Positions 61,122 through 64,000 of a stretch of DNA of 64,000 nt are shown piece by piece. The position numbers were made by a program, and so were the translations under genes. Positions within the stretch are counted from its first letter, which is position 1. Every line of letters starts with the position of its first letter. The notes beneath the pieces are model-generated. The model was not told the DNA's origin. It did not search any database and was given only the letters and a program-made list of their open reading frames with translations. This DNA comes from CAYZNE01 sp964461035. Lineage in GTDB: Archaea; Nanobdellota; Nanobdellia; Woesearchaeales; CAYZNE01. The stretch lies in assembly GCA_964461035.1 (NCBI GenBank), contig CAYWRI010000001.1:62001-126000 (forward strand), given 5' to 3'.

Positions 61122-62453
61122 ATGAATTCAAATCTAAAATTAATATTATTTATACTATTTATTTCATTTACAATTATAGGTGTAACAGGTTGTTTAGAGC
61201 AATCACCAGGAGATTCTCCTGTTGGTAATGATGGTAATGCCAAATATTATACTGGCAAAACAGGTGTTAAATCAAGTTTTGAAAATCTTCCATCAACTGT
61301 TTACTATTATGAAGATGCCACTCCTGATGAAAACGCATTTGATTTTCTAGTTAGTGTTCATAATACGGGTACAAGTTTAACAAGAGGTGCTACTTTTATT
61401 TCAGGTTATAATCCAGATTTTATAGAAATTGAAGGTCAGGAATTAGTAGAAAATCAAGGTTGGGGCGATTGCACTTTTGATCTTACAGGGTTTGGAGATA
61501 CATTTGGTGATTGGTTTGGTGATTTAGCTTGTACATTTACAGATGGAGGTTCTTTTCAATATACACAACATGGTGAAGATGCAAGGTTAAATGTTAATAA
61601 TGTTGGTGCTTTAGGAGAAGACTTGGGACTTTGGACTGTTGGTGAAAATAGTCTTATAGATATGTTTAGTTTTGGTTTAGATGCTAATCTTGAATCAGGA
61701 ATAACAGGAGTTTCATTCGATTTTGATTATAATGATGTTGATGTTGGACTCCTTTATCATGGATGGGGTTTTGTAAGTTTTCTTGCTGCCTCAGGTCTTA
61801 ATTTTGGAAGGGTTTTAGGAAGAGAATATTTACTTGAAGCTGATGATTCAAATCACCCTGGTGGTGCTTTAGATTACATAGATTATCATGCATCTCTAAA
61901 AACTTGGCCACCTGCATCAGATCAGTTCAATCTTGATTTAATGTTAACAAATTGTTATGCTTATGTTACTTATGCATCACCATTAGTTTGTATAGATCCA
62001 ATGCCTGAATCTCAACAACGAAAAGTTTGTAAGCCCAGATCAATAACTTTCCCTTCTGCGGGTACAGGTGCGCCTGTGGCAGTTACCAAAATCGAACAAG
62101 AAAATTCAAAGAAAAAAGCAATATTTACAATTCATGTCAAAAATGTTGGTAAGGGTGAAGTAATAGAATGGGGCAAACTAGAAAGGTGTAGTCCATATTA
62201 TCCAAGTCCTCTTTTAATTAAAGATAAAAATATTCTTCACACTTCCAAATTAATAAGAATTGGAAATCAAATCTTGGATTGCACACCTAAAGAAACAGTT
62301 AGACTTGATGATAGAGGTGAAGGAGTAATTACTTGCACATATGATTTGGCATATACAAATTTTCAATCAGCTTATGAAGCTCCTTTAGTAATGGAGTTTT
62401 GGTATGGGTATCAAGAAACAGAAATAAAATCTGTTCTTTTCAAAAAAGGATAA
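61122..62453 (+). CDS. Large lipoprotein of unknown function
   Basis: About 443 residues. A signal segment ends in the lipobox GVTGC, so the mature protein is lipid-anchored outside. The rest is beta-rich with several cysteine pairs and two Ig-like portions. GGTGATG at 61106-61112 is a good ribosome binding site for ATG 61122; GTG 61107 and ATG 61110 lie inside that site and are less likely. It is the first of two lipoprotein genes separated by 14 bases, with similar C-terminal patterns (CSxxx...CTYDLA). Confidence 0.7.
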   Translation: MNSNLKLILFILFISFTIIGVTGCLEQSPGDSPVGNDGNAKYYTGKTGVKSSFENLPSTVYYYEDATPDENAFDFLVSVHNTGTSLTRGATFISGYNPDFIEIEGQELVENQGWGDCTFDLTGFGDTFGDWFGDLACTFTDGGSFQYTQHGEDARLNVNNVGALGEDLGLWTVGENSLIDMFSFGLDANLESGITGVSFDFDYNDVDVGLLYHGWGFVSFLAASGLNFGRVLGREYLLEADDSNHPGGALDYIDYHASLKTWPPASDQFNLDLMLTNCYAYVTYASPLVCIDPMPESQQRKVCKPRSITFPSAGTGAPVAVTKIEQENSKKKAIFTIHVKNVGKGEVIEWGKLERCSPYYPSPLLIKDKNILHTSKLIRIGNQILDCTPKETVRLDDRGEGVITCTYDLAYTNFQSAYEAPLVMEFWYGYQETEIKSVLFKKG

Positions 62454-62467
62454 TGAGGTAAGATAAA

Positions 62468-63469
62468 ATGAGAAAAATAACAATACTTGGGTTTGTAATT
62501 GCTTTAGCTTTAATGCTGTTTTTATCGGGATGTGGTGAAGGAAGTGAACCTAATGGTGATAATTCCTATGTTGGTGGAACAGATGCTCTTTTAATAGATT
62601 TTCAAGAAGGTCAACCACCTGAAGAAATATTTGATCAAGGTACAACAACATTTATTGTTGGTGTAATCCTTCAAAATGAAGGTGAACATGATATTGATTA
62701 TGAATCAGATTTTGATTATGGAAGATTAACTTTAAGAGGGGTTAATCCAAGTGATTATGATATTACTGCAAGAGAGTTAGTATTAGAATTTGATAATCCG
62801 GATAACGTAGTATTTATACCGGGTTATTTAAAACAATCTGTTGACAACACGGTTATTAAAGGTGGAATGCAAGCAATTACTTTTCCAATAATGTCTTATC
62901 AGAATGATTTGCAGGGAAATAATAAAGTTACTATTGGTGTTGATTTATGTTATAATTATAAAACAAAATCTTCTACAGGAATATGCTTTGTTGATGATGT
63001 TCAAAATTTGAATAATAGGTGTGATCCATATGGTGAAAAAATAACTATGAATAGTGGCGGTCCAATTCATGTAAAAAGTGTAACTCAAAGTTATCTTGGT
63101 GGAGACAAATTACATCTTACAATACTTTTAAGTAAAGTTAATGAAGACGGAACAGTTTTCAATAAAATAGATAAATCTTCTGTAACTTGGGAAAATAATG
63201 TTTGTGAAGATACGCCTGCAAACACTGATAAAAATAAAGTATTTGTAGAAGTTTATACTCCTGATGCAACTACTGAAATAAAGTGTTCAGAATTTGGTAA
63301 TACTGCAGAAGGTGTTATTTCTTTAAGTAATGGAAAAGATAAAATATTAACTTGTAGTATTGATGTTGCTGAAACAGTTCAAGATTATGAAACTCCTCTT
63401 TATGTAGACTTAAGTTATTCTTATGGTCAGTACACTGAGAAGCAAATAACAATAAAAGATTACCAATAA
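62468..63469 (+). CDS. Lipoprotein of unknown function, related to preceding gene
   Basis: A 333-residue lipoprotein: signal segment 1-20, lipobox FLSGC (Cys22). The mature region has Ig-like beta repeats and paired cysteines. The ending (ILTCSIDVAETVQDYETPLYVDLSYSY) parallels the end of the upstream lipoprotein (ITCTYDLAYTNFQSAYEAPLVMEFWYGY), so they are paralogues. AATGAGGTAAG precedes the ATG. Probably a surface protein pair. Confidence 0.72.
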   Translation: MRKITILGFVIALALMLFLSGCGEGSEPNGDNSYVGGTDALLIDFQEGQPPEEIFDQGTTTFIVGVILQNEGEHDIDYESDFDYGRLTLRGVNPSDYDITARELVLEFDNPDNVVFIPGYLKQSVDNTVIKGGMQAITFPIMSYQNDLQGNNKVTIGVDLCYNYKTKSSTGICFVDDVQNLNNRCDPYGEKITMNSGGPIHVKSVTQSYLGGDKLHLTILLSKVNEDGTVFNKIDKSSVTWENNVCEDTPANTDKNKVFVEVYTPDATTEIKCSEFGNTAEGVISLSNGKDKILTCSIDVAETVQDYETPLYVDLSYSYGQYTEKQITIKDYQ

Positions 63470-63519
63470 TTCTTTTTTATTTTTTATTTTTTTAAAATTT
63501 ATTTTAGTAAGGATTCAAT

Positions 63520-63777
63520 ATGTTATGGCAGGATATAGTAATTGCAATTGCTAATTTAATGTTTACTATTTCTTTATTTAGTTAAGTAGTTCATGGATTT
63601 AAGCAGAAAAAAGGATTTATTATTTTAGGAACATCTGGATTAACATCACTTGGTCTATACTCAATTACAATCGCTTTCTTTACATTAGACTTGTATTTTT
63701 CTGCAGTTATCGCATTTGCTAATGCTGTTTTATGGACAATCTTATTTATTCATAGAATTAAATATTCAAAAGCTTAA
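63520..63777 (+). pseudogene. Small membrane protein gene interrupted by an in-frame TAA
   Basis: The frame MLWQDIVIAIANLMFTISLF ends at TAA (63583-63585), then continues in the same frame for 64 codons (VVHGFKQKKGFIILG, LTSLGLYSITIAFF, LWTILFIHRI) to TAA 63775-63777. The full 85-residue reading gives a plausible three-helix membrane protein. A Gln codon (CAA) mutated to TAA is the simplest explanation. Confidence 0.65.
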
Positions 63778-63802
63778 TTTATTCTTTCTGTATAACAATT
63801 TT

Positions 63803-64000
63803 TTATTCACTTATTTTTTTGTCAATATATTTTTTACAAAATTCTTGAACATTTGGAGCACAAGAATAGTCTTTATATTGTTTTAGGGGTAACCAAATTA
63901 TTTTTTCAAAAATATCCGGTTCATTTATTTTAGGAATTTGCTTGTTTTTTATAATTCCTAAAAATTTATGACTTCTATACAATTTTTCATTAATTTTGAA
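63803..64000 (-). CDS. C-terminal part of a Nudix-like protein (continues beyond window)
   Basis: A 65-codon open frame enters from the right edge and ends at TAA. Sequence such as HKFLGIIKNKQIP, EKIIWLPLKQYKDY and NVQEFCKKYIDKK resembles the C-terminal part of Nudix hydrolases, but the Nudix box lies outside the window, so the assignment is tentative. Confidence 0.5.
   Translation of the reverse strand, partial: FKINEKLYRSHKFLGIIKNKQIPKINEPDIFEKIIWLPLKQYKDYSCAPNVQEFCKKYIDKKISE

Noticed and set aside
1..64000. CRISPR array or intact insertion sequence
   Set aside because: No regularly spaced repeats and no transposase, integrase or Cas gene could be recognised in any frame.

Overview
This is 64 kb of AT-rich archaeal chromosome, most likely from a small-genome DPANN archaeon of the Woesearchaeota/Pacearchaeota type. 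The archaeal assignment rests on FEN-1, MBF1, Trm-G10 methyltransferase, a PAC2 proteasome-chaperone homologue, Mre11, a PhoU regulator with an AbrB-type N-terminus, class III (pilin-type) signal peptides and tRNA genes with bulge-helix-bulge introns. There is no rRNA operon, CRISPR array or intact insertion sequence. Two 100-N runs (37073-37172 and 45488-45587) are scaffold gaps. Many genes have a TATA-like box about 27-30 bases before the start codon and no room for a leader, so leaderless mRNAs appear common. Genes inside operons use a GGTGA-type ribosome binding site. This rule was used to choose several starts.

Layout. 0-6 kb: CNNM/CorC-like protein, small hydrolase, MBF1 with a degenerate THUMP-methyltransferase paralogue, TldD. 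6-9 kb: two signal-peptide Rhs-core proteins with unrelated C-terminal peptidase-like domains (a third copy lies at 35 kb). 9-12 kb: Trm-G10, a tiny zinc-ribbon protein, tRNA-Thr, a structured non-coding segment, a sugar-phosphate nucleotidyltransferase. 12.5-18.3 kb: a pilin-like gene duplicated in a 722-bp tandem repeat, a large unknown protein, a coiled-coil protein and an AP-endonuclease-2/isomerase-like TIM barrel with a very large insertion. 19-20 kb: a decayed zone with a dead nitroreductase. 20-24 kb: membrane protein, PHP plus glycosyltransferase pair between 42-bp direct repeats, MFS transporter. 24-31.5 kb: nucleotidyltransferase-HEPN fusion, membrane-anchored lipase-like protein, papain/beta-helix/dockerin protein and lipoprotein. 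31.6-34.6 kb: FEN-1 and a winged-helix/nuclease-like protein. 36-46 kb: YchF-type GTPase, transglutaminase-like and kinase-like pair, PhoU-like regulator, a paralogous pair of unknown proteins, TPR genes. 46-52 kb: tRNA-Trp with two introns, dCMP deaminase, phosphoesterase, ABC exporter, SprT-like protein, YigZ, tRNA-Ser with a 12-nt intron. 52-64 kb: ferredoxin, PAC2, DUF192, an ArmA/FmrO-type rRNA methyltransferase homologue, transporters, Nudix, APH-like kinase, Mre11, two lipoproteins.

Taken together, housekeeping information-processing genes are interspersed with an unusually rich set of predicted secreted or surface proteins: three Rhs-core peptidase-like proteins, a papain-like dockerin protein, a lipase-like protein, lipoproteins and pilins. 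That fits a host-associated lifestyle, but this is inference. The best candidates for something undescribed are the compact Rhs family (conserved secretion/core region and promoter, swapped catalytic tails), the dispersed ~110-nt structured element whose two copies show compensatory base changes, and the tRNA-Trp gene with a D-loop intron as well as a canonical one.
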